From: Brevibacillus fortis | GTDB taxonomy: Bacteria; Bacillota; Bacilli; Brevibacillales; Brevibacillaceae | Reading direction: 5' to 3' | DNA: 64,000 bases | Assembly: GCF_003013395.1 (NCBI RefSeq) | Contig: NZ_PXZM01000029.1 | Location: forward strand, 124,001-188,000 | Shown: one piece after another, positions 48,471 to 56,591 of the stretch | Layout: each line of letters opens with the position of its first letter | Position numbering within the stretch: position 1 is the stretch's first letter | Made by a program: the position numbers and the translations under genes | The notes under the pieces: generated by a model | The model's database searches: none | What the model saw: only the letters and a program-made list of their open reading frames with translations | Told to the model about the DNA's origin: nothing

Positions 48471-48514
48471 AAAAATCCCTCCAGCTAGACTATCTCCAGC
48501 ATGAAGGGATTTTT
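48471..48514 (-). terminator. terminator of gltS
   Basis: AAAAATCCCT (48471-48480) pairs with AGGGATTTTT (48505-48514), with an inner AGCT/TGCT arm; leftward T run. It lies 10 bp after the gltS stop. Confidence 0.75.
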
Positions 48515-48523
48515 GAATCGTCT

Positions 48524-49711
48524 TTATTTAAACAAATTAATCGTGGTAATAATGATCGGCATCGCGAACACATCAATCAGGAAGGCACCTACGATCGGAA
48601 CGACCAAGTATGCTTTTCGCGACGGACCAAATCGTCCAGTTACTGCCGCCATATTCGCCATTGCGTTTGGTGTAGCGCCCAGACCATGCCCTGTAAAGCC
48701 CGCGACCATTACTGCAGCGTCGTAGTTTTTGCCAAGCAAACGGAACAGGACAAAAATACCAAACAATACAATGAAGACAACTTGTACAAACACAATTACG
48801 AGCATTGGAAGCGCTAGATCTGCAACTTCCCACAGCTTGATGCTCATCAGTGCCATGGACAGGAAGATTCCGAGCGTCACATCACTGATCAAGTTGATGC
48901 TCTTCATGTCGATTGCCTTTGGATTGAGCTTGTCTACGATGTTACGGACAATCACCGCTACAAACATTGCCCCCACATAACCTGGCAGAACAAATCCGGT
49001 TGCGGTCGAGAACAGCTCTCCCAAATACGTTCCCAATGCCATACAGAATGTAATCAACAGCACTTGGATGAAGAAGGTATTCGACGTAATCGGTTGTACT
49101 TTTTCTTCAACTGTTTCTACTACTGTTTCGGTTTCCGTCGGCTTCAGATCGTATTTTGTAATCAAATATTTCACAGTCGGTCCGCCGACCAAGCCCCCAG
49201 CTACGAGACCAAAGGTAGCTGCCGCGATCCCAATCGCCAGCGCAGATTGAATGCCCATGTCCTCAAGCGTTTGTCCAAAAGCGCCAGCCGCCCCATGTCC
49301 ACCTTCCATGGAAACCGCTCCAGCCATCATCCCGATCAATGGATGAATGCCGAACACCGAGGCCAAGGAAACGCCAATTACGTTTTGCGCCAAAGCCAAG
49401 AATCCACATGCCAGCCAGTAAATAACGAGTAGCTTACCACCTAGCTTGATCAGCTTAAAGCTCGCTCCCAAGCCAACCGTCGTGAAAAAAGTGAGCATGA
49501 ACAAGCTTTGCAACGAAGTATCCAATGTAATTTGTAAAATTCCGGTCGCTTTCAAAGCGGTTGCAATGACTGCGAACAACAAGCCCCCAACCACTGGTGC
49601 CGGGATACAAAACTTTTGCAAGAAACTAGCCTTTTTTACGAGGAATGTACCTAATACGAGAAGTGCTACTGCGAGAAAAATCGTCGTTACTTGATTAAGT
49701 GCTAACGTCAT
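48524..49711 (-). CDS. gltS: sodium/glutamate symporter
   Basis: A 395-residue GltS-family symporter with about ten helices in two inverted halves. Pattern: LVKKASFLQKFCIPAPVVGGLLFA, MLTFFTTVGLGASF, GMMAGAVSMEGGHGAAGAFGQTLE (the conserved first re-entrant loop), and the second GFTGHGLGATPNAMANMAAVTGRFGPSRKAYLVVPIVGAFLID. A short charged loop (PTETETVVETVEEKVQP) separates the halves. It imports glutamate with Na+. It lies 12 bp after hutG in one leftward unit, opposite a LysR regulator. Confidence 0.93.
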   Translation of the reverse strand: MTLALNQVTTIFLAVALLVLGTFLVKKASFLQKFCIPAPVVGGLLFAVIATALKATGILQITLDTSLQSLFMLTFFTTVGLGASFKLIKLGGKLLVIYWLACGFLALAQNVIGVSLASVFGIHPLIGMMAGAVSMEGGHGAAGAFGQTLEDMGIQSALAIGIAAATFGLVAGGLVGGPTVKYLITKYDLKPTETETVVETVEEKVQPITSNTFFIQVLLITFCMALGTYLGELFSTATGFVLPGYVGAMFVAVIVRNIVDKLNPKAIDMKSINLISDVTLGIFLSMALMSIKLWEVADLALPMLVIVFVQVVFIVLFGIFVLFRLLGKNYDAAVMVAGFTGHGLGATPNAMANMAAVTGRFGPSRKAYLVVPIVGAFLIDVFAMPIIITTINLFK

Positions 49712-49723
49712 AGTTGTCTCCCC

Positions 49724-50692
49724 TTAGTTCTCTAGTAGTAATCCCATGATGGCTTCATTCGTCAAGTAAGCACCTAACTTTACTGTTCTTCCGTTTTCAT
49801 CTAAAACCGGATTCACTTCACAAATATCAAAAGAAAGCGTTTTCTTATGAGCGGTAACGGTACGGATCAAAGTGCGGACAACCATTGGTGTTAAGCCAAA
49901 AGGAGATGGAGCACTTACCCCCGGTGCAAAAGCTGCGTTTAAAACATCTGTACACAGCGTCAGCATGACATGATCATGTTTTTCGATAAATTCGCTTACA
50001 GATAAAGTAATTTCATCCATTCGTGCGTCTGTCATCTCTTCTTCATACACGTATCGGACACTGAGCTCGTCCGCTTTATCAAACAGCTCCTGCGTATTTC
50101 CGAAACGCTGAATCCCCAACACGAGGTAGCTGCTCTTTTTATCATGCTCTAGTATTTGCCGAAACATCGTACCAGAAGAAGGTTGAACTTCATAGGAGCG
50201 CAAATCGAAATGAGCGTCGATATTGATGATTCCCAGAGAAGCCTCTTTTCCAATATGGTTTCGGACACCTACGTAATGTCCATACAAGGTCTCATGGCCG
50301 CCGCCTAAAATAATCGGTGTCATGGATTTGGAAAAGATAGTAGAGACGGCGTTCCCCAATACTTCCTGGGCAGCCTCTAGCTCTTCGTTTTGACAAGTAA
50401 CATTCCCCACATCCACAATCCGTTTCCCTTCCTCCACTTTCCAAGGAAGGCTTGCAAGCGCTTGCCGAATTGCGTTTGGAGCAATGGCTGCACCTAATCG
50501 TCCTTGGTTGCGCCTGACTCCCTCTTCACATTCAAACCCGATGATGGCGACGGTGCGATCCTTGGCAGCTAGCAATGTATCCAAGTCCGTTATTTCCACA
50601 ATCTGATGGTAACGAAAACTGCTTCTTCTCTCCGTATGGTCAGTCCGGCCGGTCCACAAATCTGCTGATACACTCTTTGGCAAGCTATTCAT
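49724..50692 (-). CDS. hutG: formimidoylglutamase (arginase/agmatinase family)
   Basis: A 322-residue ureohydrolase-fold enzyme. Mn-binding motifs: GGGHETLYGHYVG, INIDAHFDLR and TLCTDVLNAAFAPGVSAPSPFGLTPMVVRTLIRTV, the last in the form typical of HutG. It hydrolyses N-formimidoyl-glutamate to glutamate and formamide, the last step of histidine breakdown. ATG 50692 sits on its own AAAGGA; a TTG four codons in (50683) has that site 8 bp upstream and may be the true start. It is first of the hutG-gltS unit; other hut genes are not in the window, so agmatinase-like activity is a weaker alternative. Confidence 0.85.
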   Translation of the reverse strand: MNSLPKSVSADLWTGRTDHTERRSSFRYHQIVEITDLDTLLAAKDRTVAIIGFECEEGVRRNQGRLGAAIAPNAIRQALASLPWKVEEGKRIVDVGNVTCQNEELEAAQEVLGNAVSTIFSKSMTPIILGGGHETLYGHYVGVRNHIGKEASLGIINIDAHFDLRSYEVQPSSGTMFRQILEHDKKSSYLVLGIQRFGNTQELFDKADELSVRYVYEEEMTDARMDEITLSVSEFIEKHDHVMLTLCTDVLNAAFAPGVSAPSPFGLTPMVVRTLIRTVTAHKKTLSFDICEVNPVLDENGRTVKLGAYLTNEAIMGLLLEN

Positions 50693-50766
50693 CCTTTCTG
50701 AACCTTTTGTTTATTGATTATATAATGACAAACTTATTATTTCTAATATATAATTTATATAAATTG

Positions 50767-50781
50767 ATAGCTTAAAGCTAT
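50767..50781. promoter_or_regulatory. palindrome near the LysR gene
   Basis: ATAGCTT-A-AAGCTAT is a perfect 15 bp palindrome in the very AT-rich 110 bp gap between hutG and the LysR gene, 21 bp before the LysR start. It may be the operator for autoregulation. Confidence 0.5.
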
Positions 50782-50802
50782 AAATAAGGGTAGGCGATCC
50801 AT

Positions 50803-51693
50803 TTGGACATCAAACATTTGCACTATTTTGTGACAGTTTGCGATCAACTGAGCTACTCCAAAGCCGCACAAAAACTGCATATTTCGCAGCCTTCCTTAAG
50901 TAACGCGATTAAAAATCTAGAGCAAGAAGTCGGCTCTCCACTGCTCGAGAGAAACACGAGAAAAATGGAATTAACGGACGCTGGTAAAATTTTGTACCAG
51001 AAATCGTTGCTGCTTCTTTCCCAAATGAACATGCTGAAAAAAGAAATGGACGAAGTAAAGCTGACCGGCAGCGGAGATCTCATCATCGGCATTATTGAGT
51101 CTGTGAAGCATTGGATTCCGAAAGTCATTCGCGAATATCAGGGGCGGTTTCCCTCTATTAACATCAAACTGATCGAAGTACTGAGTGGGAAAGCCGTGAA
51201 GGAATCACTGCGGAAGTATCATACGCATTTACTCATTACTAACCAATTCATCGATGAAGAGGATATCGAATCATTTCCTCTGTATGATGAGCGCTTAATG
51301 CTGGTGCTGCACAAGGATCATCCTCTGGCTGAAAAGGATTCTGTTCGATTGAACGACTTGGCGAGTGAGCCTTTTATCATTAGCACAGAGGGATTCCAGA
51401 CGAGGGAGGATATTTTAACGGCCTTTGCACTTGAACAAGTGAACCCGCAAATCAAGTTTGAGATAGAACGTTTTGAAACCGCGTTAACGTTAGTGAGGGA
51501 GAATCTCGGAGTTACGATCATTCCTGAGAACTATTTATCGGGATCAACAGATGCTTCGCTTGTTCGGAAAACGATTGAATCACCTGCGTTGGATCGGACG
51601 GTTTATTTGGCATATATGAAAAATCGTTATTTAGCGCCGGCTGTGCAGGCTTTTTTGGAGGAGGTCCGGGGGAAGTTTACATCCCATTTCTAA
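50803..51693 (+). CDS. LysR-family transcriptional regulator
   Basis: A 296-residue regulator with a TTG start at 50803. N-terminal helix-turn-helix LSYSKAAQKLHISQPSLSNAIKNLEQEVGSPLLERNTRKMELTDAG (about 16-60), a linker helix, then the periplasmic-binding-like effector domain (LIIGIIESVKHWIPKVIREYQGRFPSINIKLIEV). It is divergent from hutG-gltS and very likely controls it, with glutamate or a histidine breakdown intermediate as effector (inference). Confidence 0.92.
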   Translation: MDIKHLHYFVTVCDQLSYSKAAQKLHISQPSLSNAIKNLEQEVGSPLLERNTRKMELTDAGKILYQKSLLLLSQMNMLKKEMDEVKLTGSGDLIIGIIESVKHWIPKVIREYQGRFPSINIKLIEVLSGKAVKESLRKYHTHLLITNQFIDEEDIESFPLYDERLMLVLHKDHPLAEKDSVRLNDLASEPFIISTEGFQTREDILTAFALEQVNPQIKFEIERFETALTLVRENLGVTIIPENYLSGSTDASLVRKTIESPALDRTVYLAYMKNRYLAPAVQAFLEEVRGKFTSHF

Positions 51694-51714
51694 TCTGGTG
51701 AGAAACGGAATTGT

Positions 51715-51775
51715 GAGGATTACGAAAATGGCTCACCCATTTTATCGGTAGCAGATTTCACAATCCTCTCATCTT
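51715..51775 (+). terminator. nested inverted repeats after the LysR gene
   Basis: GAGGATT (51715-51721) and AATCCTC (51762-51768) enclose AAAATGG (51725-51731) / CCATTTT (51737-51743). A moderately T-rich stretch follows. Confidence 0.35.
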
Positions 51776-51823
51776 TATATATAATTAGGAAAGTCTTGCA
51801 AATATGCTGAAGCAGGTGATCCT

Positions 51824-52048
51824 TTGGTTCAAATAGGCGATGCTCCCTCTACCTTTATCGTGTTCCTCCCGCTCTTACTCTTCTTATTTTTGAACATAAT
51901 TAACATTGTCATTAGCATCTGGGCATACCGTGATGCGAGAAGACGAGGAAATAGCAAGGAATTCTCCATCATCGTACTTGTTGCTTTATTGTTTTTTCCG
52001 ATTATTGGGTTGATTATTTATTTGGTGATTCGGAAAGATAAGTTTTAA
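51824..52048 (+). CDS. PLDc_N-domain small membrane protein
   Basis: A 74-residue protein from TTG 51824 with AGGTGAT upstream. Two transmembrane helices: IVFLPLLLFLFLNIINIVISIW and IIVLVALLFFPIIGLIIYLVIRK, joined by AYRDARRRGNS. The pattern YRDARRRG...FFPIIGLIIYLVIRK is the phospholipase D N-terminal (PLDc_N) module, common as free-standing proteins and near bacteriocin or two-component genes. Function unknown. Confidence 0.8.
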   Translation: MVQIGDAPSTFIVFLPLLLFLFLNIINIVISIWAYRDARRRGNSKEFSIIVLVALLFFPIIGLIIYLVIRKDKF

Positions 52049-52106
52049 AAAGTGAGGAATTCTATTTTCCTTGCTTTTTTATTTTCTCGGAAAATCAGGT
52101 TTATAT

Positions 52107-52151
52107 AAAAAAAGCAGTCGAACAGGGGTATCCTTCCTGCTCAACTGCTTT
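52107..52151 (-). terminator. terminator of the biosynthetic operon
   Basis: AAAGCAGT (52111-52118) pairs with ACTGCTTT (52144-52151), with inner ACAGG/CCTG; leftward TTTTTTTATA follows. It lies 29 bp after the P450 stop. Confidence 0.75.
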
Positions 52152-52179
52152 AGCGGGTAAATTTATGGTAACGGTATGA

Positions 52180-53346
52180 TTAGTCTCTCGTCACATTGAG
52201 GATCAGATCGTTATCAAATCCACCGATTGTGATGTCAGAATAGCATTTGATCATTTCTGTTAGCATTATCTTTGCTTCTAATCTAGATAGTGGTGCGCCC
52301 AGGCATAAGTGGCACCCTTTCCCAAAGGATAAATGCTTATTACTGTTAGGTCGATGGATATCAAACTGATCTCCCTGTGCAAAGGTATTTTCATCACGAT
52401 TGGCAGAACCGAGCCATGCCATGACGATTTCGCCTTTTTTCATCAGACTTCCGAACATATCCGTATCTTCTTGAACCTTGCGCATCAAAACCTGTGCGGG
52501 CGGACGGAAGCGCAATACTTCCTCGATCGCTTGATCTACCAGTTCCGGATTCTCTCTTAATTCACGATATACACCTGGTCGATCTAGTAAAAAGCAGTAG
52601 AAAACACTGAACAAGAGCGTACTTGTCGTTACATTTCCAGCAAGCAGCAAGCTGATTGCAATATCGATAATCTCTCGGTCAGATAGTTGTTGCCCTTTAT
52701 ATTCTGTTTGCGTTAAATCGGAAAGAAAATCTTTTGCTGGGTTCTCTCTTTTTTCTTGAATGATCGGAGAGAGATAAACGGCCATTTCCTTCATGATTTC
52801 TTCCTTCTTGAGGTTAACATCCGCATACGTTTCGCGGGTCCCGGAGGTGATGAGAACATCGGACCATTGTTTGAACAACATCCAATCACTGGACGGTACA
52901 CCGAGCAAATCGGCAATGACAATCACCGGCATCGGAGCTGCGAGATCCCCTAAAATTTTGATGCTTTGCTTTTCTTTTACTTCCTCCAATAACTGACGTG
53001 AAATTTCTTGAATACGCGGCTCCCATTCCTGGAGCGTTCTTGTGGAAAAGGCCTTTGTATAAAGAGCTCTCCTTTTTCCGTGATCAGGCGGGTCCATCTC
53101 TGTGATCCCCTTTTCTTTCAATGCGAGGGAGCCAGCGATTCGTTTGCCTGTATCGCTTGAAAAGAGGTGATAATCGGTCAACACACGTTCTACATCCGGA
53201 TACAGAAATACGTTCCATACCTGTTGCTTTTCATCGTAATGTACCGGGCTGTTTTTTCTCATTTCGGCATACCAGCCGTACGGTTCAAACTGTTGTTGCA
53301 GATTCTCGGCACCTGATATTTCATTCGGGAATACTATTTTATTCAT
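52180..53346 (-). CDS. cytochrome P450
   Basis: A 388-residue bacterial P450. ATG 53346 has AAGGAG 8 bp upstream; the GTG 9 bp earlier overlaps it. I-helix LLLAGNVTTSTLLFSVF (AGxxT pattern), ExxR in EEVLRFRPPAQVLMRK, and heme loop LSFGKGCHLCLGAPLSRLEA with the cysteine ligand. It is the last gene of the operon with asnB, NRPS and PKS, so it probably oxidises the peptide-polyketide product or a precursor. The electron donor is not encoded nearby. Confidence 0.93.
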   Translation of the reverse strand: MNKIVFPNEISGAENLQQQFEPYGWYAEMRKNSPVHYDEKQQVWNVFLYPDVERVLTDYHLFSSDTGKRIAGSLALKEKGITEMDPPDHGKRRALYTKAFSTRTLQEWEPRIQEISRQLLEEVKEKQSIKILGDLAAPMPVIVIADLLGVPSSDWMLFKQWSDVLITSGTRETYADVNLKKEEIMKEMAVYLSPIIQEKRENPAKDFLSDLTQTEYKGQQLSDREIIDIAISLLLAGNVTTSTLLFSVFYCFLLDRPGVYRELRENPELVDQAIEEVLRFRPPAQVLMRKVQEDTDMFGSLMKKGEIVMAWLGSANRDENTFAQGDQFDIHRPNSNKHLSFGKGCHLCLGAPLSRLEAKIMLTEMIKCYSDITIGGFDNDLILNVTRD

Positions 53347-53391
53347 TTCTTTCACTCCTTATCGAAATGGGTAGGTAGTTGTTGCAAGCTG

Positions 53392-54708
53392 CTACTCTCG
53401 GAATGACTTAATTTCCTCTAACATGGTATCAAGGAGTTTTTCCATTAACCCGACGTCTGTGTTCGATTCAAAGAAGGAAATATTGAGGGTCATGCAATCT
53501 TGATACGTGCTCGCTCCAAGCATCAATCCTGGTGCGTAATAGGCTGGGGAGACTATATATGCCTCTGAGACTTTCACATCATCAAATGTTATCTGACTCG
53601 TACTAATCATACCAAAATTTGATAATATTGGTGTACTATTTCCATCCTCAACAATTTGCTTTCTTACATCCTGTATGATCTTCAATGTGTGTTGGAACTC
53701 TAAATTCTCCACGAAGGCAAAAGTGGTTACCGCATCATGCAGAATTTCTTTATTATCGCGTTGATTCTTCATAAATTCGGCCACTTCTGTAACCTTATCT
53801 CCAAATGTCCCAGTTGCTTGGTTCATGGAGGCGTGAACCACGCCAGACAGGTTGTAAATGGCGTCTGCCTTGCCAGTGGGCAAGAATTTTCTTACATTAA
53901 CAGTCACCATGACTTTGATTTGCTCAGCCGGAACATTCTTCATATTTTGATATAAAGCTCGCATGTAGGCAGCCAATAACACATCATTTACCGTGAATCC
54001 TTTTTGTTTAAATCCTTGCGCCAGCTCCATCCACTCTTCGCGCGGTATTCTGCGAATGGCGTGTCTCCTTTTCACTGGTTCTCCAGGGGTAAAAGGAAGT
54101 GTTGGTCCCTGCGGCTCTGGAGCTTGCGGCATCTCGCTATTTGGGATACCCATTTCCTTGAACAAACGATTCTGATCCCTGCCCTCAGGGTTTGACTTGG
54201 GAACGTAGTGAGGGTTTTTGGCAAGCTCACTATAGATCGAAGCTAACAAGTGAACATACTCTATCAACCCTGCACCATCACTGCATAGATGATTCAATTT
54301 GATGCATAGGATATCTGTGGTCGAGGTCCGCAGAATACGAACTTTGACCATCGCATCAGCATCGATGTCGATTGGGCTCGACAGCCAATCATGTATGCCT
54401 TGCTCTTCGGAATCGGAATCACCAAGAAGTTGCAAGGAACACCAACCGCTTGACGCCAAATCACTACGTCGCTCCCAATATGGGCGGACTGGATCTTTGA
54501 TAAAGCGGCAACCAATGATAGGTTCAGCAATGGTGCTTACCTCCATCGCTTGAAGCAATCGCTGTTGATTCACATGCCCGTCCATCTCCAGCACCATTTG
54601 AAGTTGGCAATCGGAAAGATAGCTGACCATGTAATTAAACCTGTCACTTCCGTTAGCAGGCAGTCGTTGTGGTATTGCCATGTTCTGATTTACCTCACTG
54701 GCATTCAT
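53392..54708 (-). CDS. free-standing condensation/acyltransferase-like protein
   Basis: A 438-residue protein of the condensation/PapA5 superfamily. The active-site motif aligned with HHxxxDG is NHLCSDG (139-145): the second, catalytic histidine is kept, the first is Asn. It has the latch-type PILSNFGMISTSQITFD (SNFG seen in PapA5 and alcohol acetyltransferases) and a DxN-like TVNVRKFLPTGKADAIYNLSGVV. Such proteins transfer an acyl group from a carrier protein or CoA to a hydroxyl or amine. Its place between asnB and P450 suggests off-loading or acylation of the product. About 28 bp separates it from asnB. Confidence 0.8.
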   Translation of the reverse strand: MNASEVNQNMAIPQRLPANGSDRFNYMVSYLSDCQLQMVLEMDGHVNQQRLLQAMEVSTIAEPIIGCRFIKDPVRPYWERRSDLASSGWCSLQLLGDSDSEEQGIHDWLSSPIDIDADAMVKVRILRTSTTDILCIKLNHLCSDGAGLIEYVHLLASIYSELAKNPHYVPKSNPEGRDQNRLFKEMGIPNSEMPQAPEPQGPTLPFTPGEPVKRRHAIRRIPREEWMELAQGFKQKGFTVNDVLLAAYMRALYQNMKNVPAEQIKVMVTVNVRKFLPTGKADAIYNLSGVVHASMNQATGTFGDKVTEVAEFMKNQRDNKEILHDAVTTFAFVENLEFQHTLKIIQDVRKQIVEDGNSTPILSNFGMISTSQITFDDVKVSEAYIVSPAYYAPGLMLGASTYQDCMTLNISFFESNTDVGLMEKLLDTMLEEIKSFRE

Positions 54709-54747
54709 TTCCTACACACTCCTTTTTATCAGCAAATCCAAGGGCTT

Positions 54748-56565
54748 CTACCGAATGGAAATCTTGTATTCCTCTAACCACATATTTATTTGAACAAGGT
54801 ATTCGATCAGCTTCGTTGATTGAGCGAGATTCATAGGTGCTTTTCCATCCAGTACAAATTGGATCACAGACTTGTTAATCAATGGTAATAGAGGCGAATT
54901 CGGATTCGCTAGAATTTGTTTCATATGGTCCAAAATCGCGTTGTAATACTCTGGATGATAGGTCATGGGGTATGCGCTTTTGTTACGGTACAATACTTCA
55001 TGCGGCAAATATCCTTTGAACGCTCTGCGGAGCAAGCCTTTTTCGATTTGATCAATATTTTTTACTTTCCATGGAACATTCCATAAATATTCAACCAGAC
55101 GGTAATCACAATACGGAACACGTACTTCAAACCCCGTATACATGCTCATTCGATCCTTGCGATCCAATAGCAACGGAAGAAAACGCGTGATAAAGAGGTA
55201 CGACATTTTGCGCTGTTGAGCTTCCAAAGCTGTCTCCCCTTCCAAAGGGTGTACCTCCGCAATCCCTTCTTCATACCGCCTGCGAAGATATTCTTGTGGG
55301 CGAATCTTTTCGATGGCTTCTTCATTTAAAAATGAACTCCATCCGTCATGCTCCATCCATGGGAATTTGCCTGAATTCAAAAACTTCTCCTTCTGAAACC
55401 AAGGATACCCGTTAAACACTTCATCTGCCGATTCACCTGATAGCGAGACGGTCGCTTTTTTCTTCATTTCACGGCAGAACAAATAGAGCGAGGTATCCGT
55501 CTCTCCTAATCCCGGGAGATCCCGCGCTCTCAACGGCATATGAAAATGAGTAATCAGATCTTGCGAGTTGAAGGCAATTTCTTGATGCCTCGTTTGTACA
55601 TGCTCTGAGACTGATTTCGCCCATGGCGCATCCAAGCTAAGGTGCAGCAAGCCTTCTTCAAAATGCTGATCATTGTCAACAAAATCAACCGAATAGGTTT
55701 GCAACGACTTCCCTTTTTTTCGAAGCTCTTCAGCGGCCAACGCTACCAAGCCACTGGAGTCCAAACCACCAGACAGCATACTAACCAAAGGCAGGTCAGA
55801 GATTAACTGACGTTGAACCGTGTCTTGTAACAGAGCGCGTATCCTTTCTGTCGTGGTATCCATATCGTCAGTATGCACCTTGCTCTCCAGTTTCCAGTAC
55901 TGGCTTGTCCTGATTTGATCCTTCGTGACTGTTACACAATGTCCAGCTCGAACCTCGTTTATATTACGGAAAATTCCAAATCCTGGCGTTCTCGCCGGGC
56001 CGAGTCCGATAATATCTGCTAATCCATCCGCTTCTACCTCAGGTTTCACTTTTGGATGGGCAAGCAAGGCCTTCAGTTCGGAGCCGAACATGAACGAGCT
56101 CCCTCGTTGACAATAAAATAATGGTTTTACACCTAAGTGGTCACGTGCTAAAAACAATCGATGATTTTTTTCGTCCCAAATGGCGAATGCAAAAATTCCA
56201 TTGAGATGACGGACACAATCCTCTCTCCATTCCAAAAAAGCGTGCAGTAATACTTCCGTGTCAGAATTGGTTTGAAAGGAGTGCCCGAGTATCTCTAACT
56301 GGCGGCGCAGTTCCAAATAATTATAGATTTCGCCATTAAACGATAAGACGCATGTCTGCTCTCCTTCTCGGTAGATCATTGGCTGCTTGCCGCCTTCTGG
56401 GTCGATCACGATCAGACGACGATGCGCAATAGCTGCCCGAGGAGATAACCAATATCCCTCTTCGTCTGGCCCGCGATGTTGGATCGCTTGCGCCATTTTG
56501 TGCAAAATAGCATGCTGGGATGACAAATCGTCATCCCAATCAAGCCATCCCACAATTCCACACAT
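54748..56565 (-). CDS. asnB: asparagine synthase (glutamine-hydrolysing)-like amidotransferase
   Basis: A 605-residue AsnB. N-terminal glutaminase with Cys2 (MCGIVGWLDWDDDLSSQHA), RGPDEEGYW and SFNGEIYNYLELRRQLE. The C-terminal synthetase has PP-loop MLSGGLDSSGL (about residue 260), SLSGESADEVFNGYPWF and RKDRMSMYTGFEVRVPYCDYRLVEY. In a biosynthetic operon such proteins often amidate a carboxylate of the product rather than free aspartate. It starts 26 bp after the NRPS stop. The true acceptor is unknown. Confidence 0.93.
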   Translation of the reverse strand: MCGIVGWLDWDDDLSSQHAILHKMAQAIQHRGPDEEGYWLSPRAAIAHRRLIVIDPEGGKQPMIYREGEQTCVLSFNGEIYNYLELRRQLEILGHSFQTNSDTEVLLHAFLEWREDCVRHLNGIFAFAIWDEKNHRLFLARDHLGVKPLFYCQRGSSFMFGSELKALLAHPKVKPEVEADGLADIIGLGPARTPGFGIFRNINEVRAGHCVTVTKDQIRTSQYWKLESKVHTDDMDTTTERIRALLQDTVQRQLISDLPLVSMLSGGLDSSGLVALAAEELRKKGKSLQTYSVDFVDNDQHFEEGLLHLSLDAPWAKSVSEHVQTRHQEIAFNSQDLITHFHMPLRARDLPGLGETDTSLYLFCREMKKKATVSLSGESADEVFNGYPWFQKEKFLNSGKFPWMEHDGWSSFLNEEAIEKIRPQEYLRRRYEEGIAEVHPLEGETALEAQQRKMSYLFITRFLPLLLDRKDRMSMYTGFEVRVPYCDYRLVEYLWNVPWKVKNIDQIEKGLLRRAFKGYLPHEVLYRNKSAYPMTYHPEYYNAILDHMKQILANPNSPLLPLINKSVIQFVLDGKAPMNLAQSTKLIEYLVQINMWLEEYKISIR

Positions 56566-56591
56566 AGTAACCTCTCCTCTTGTTCACAAAT

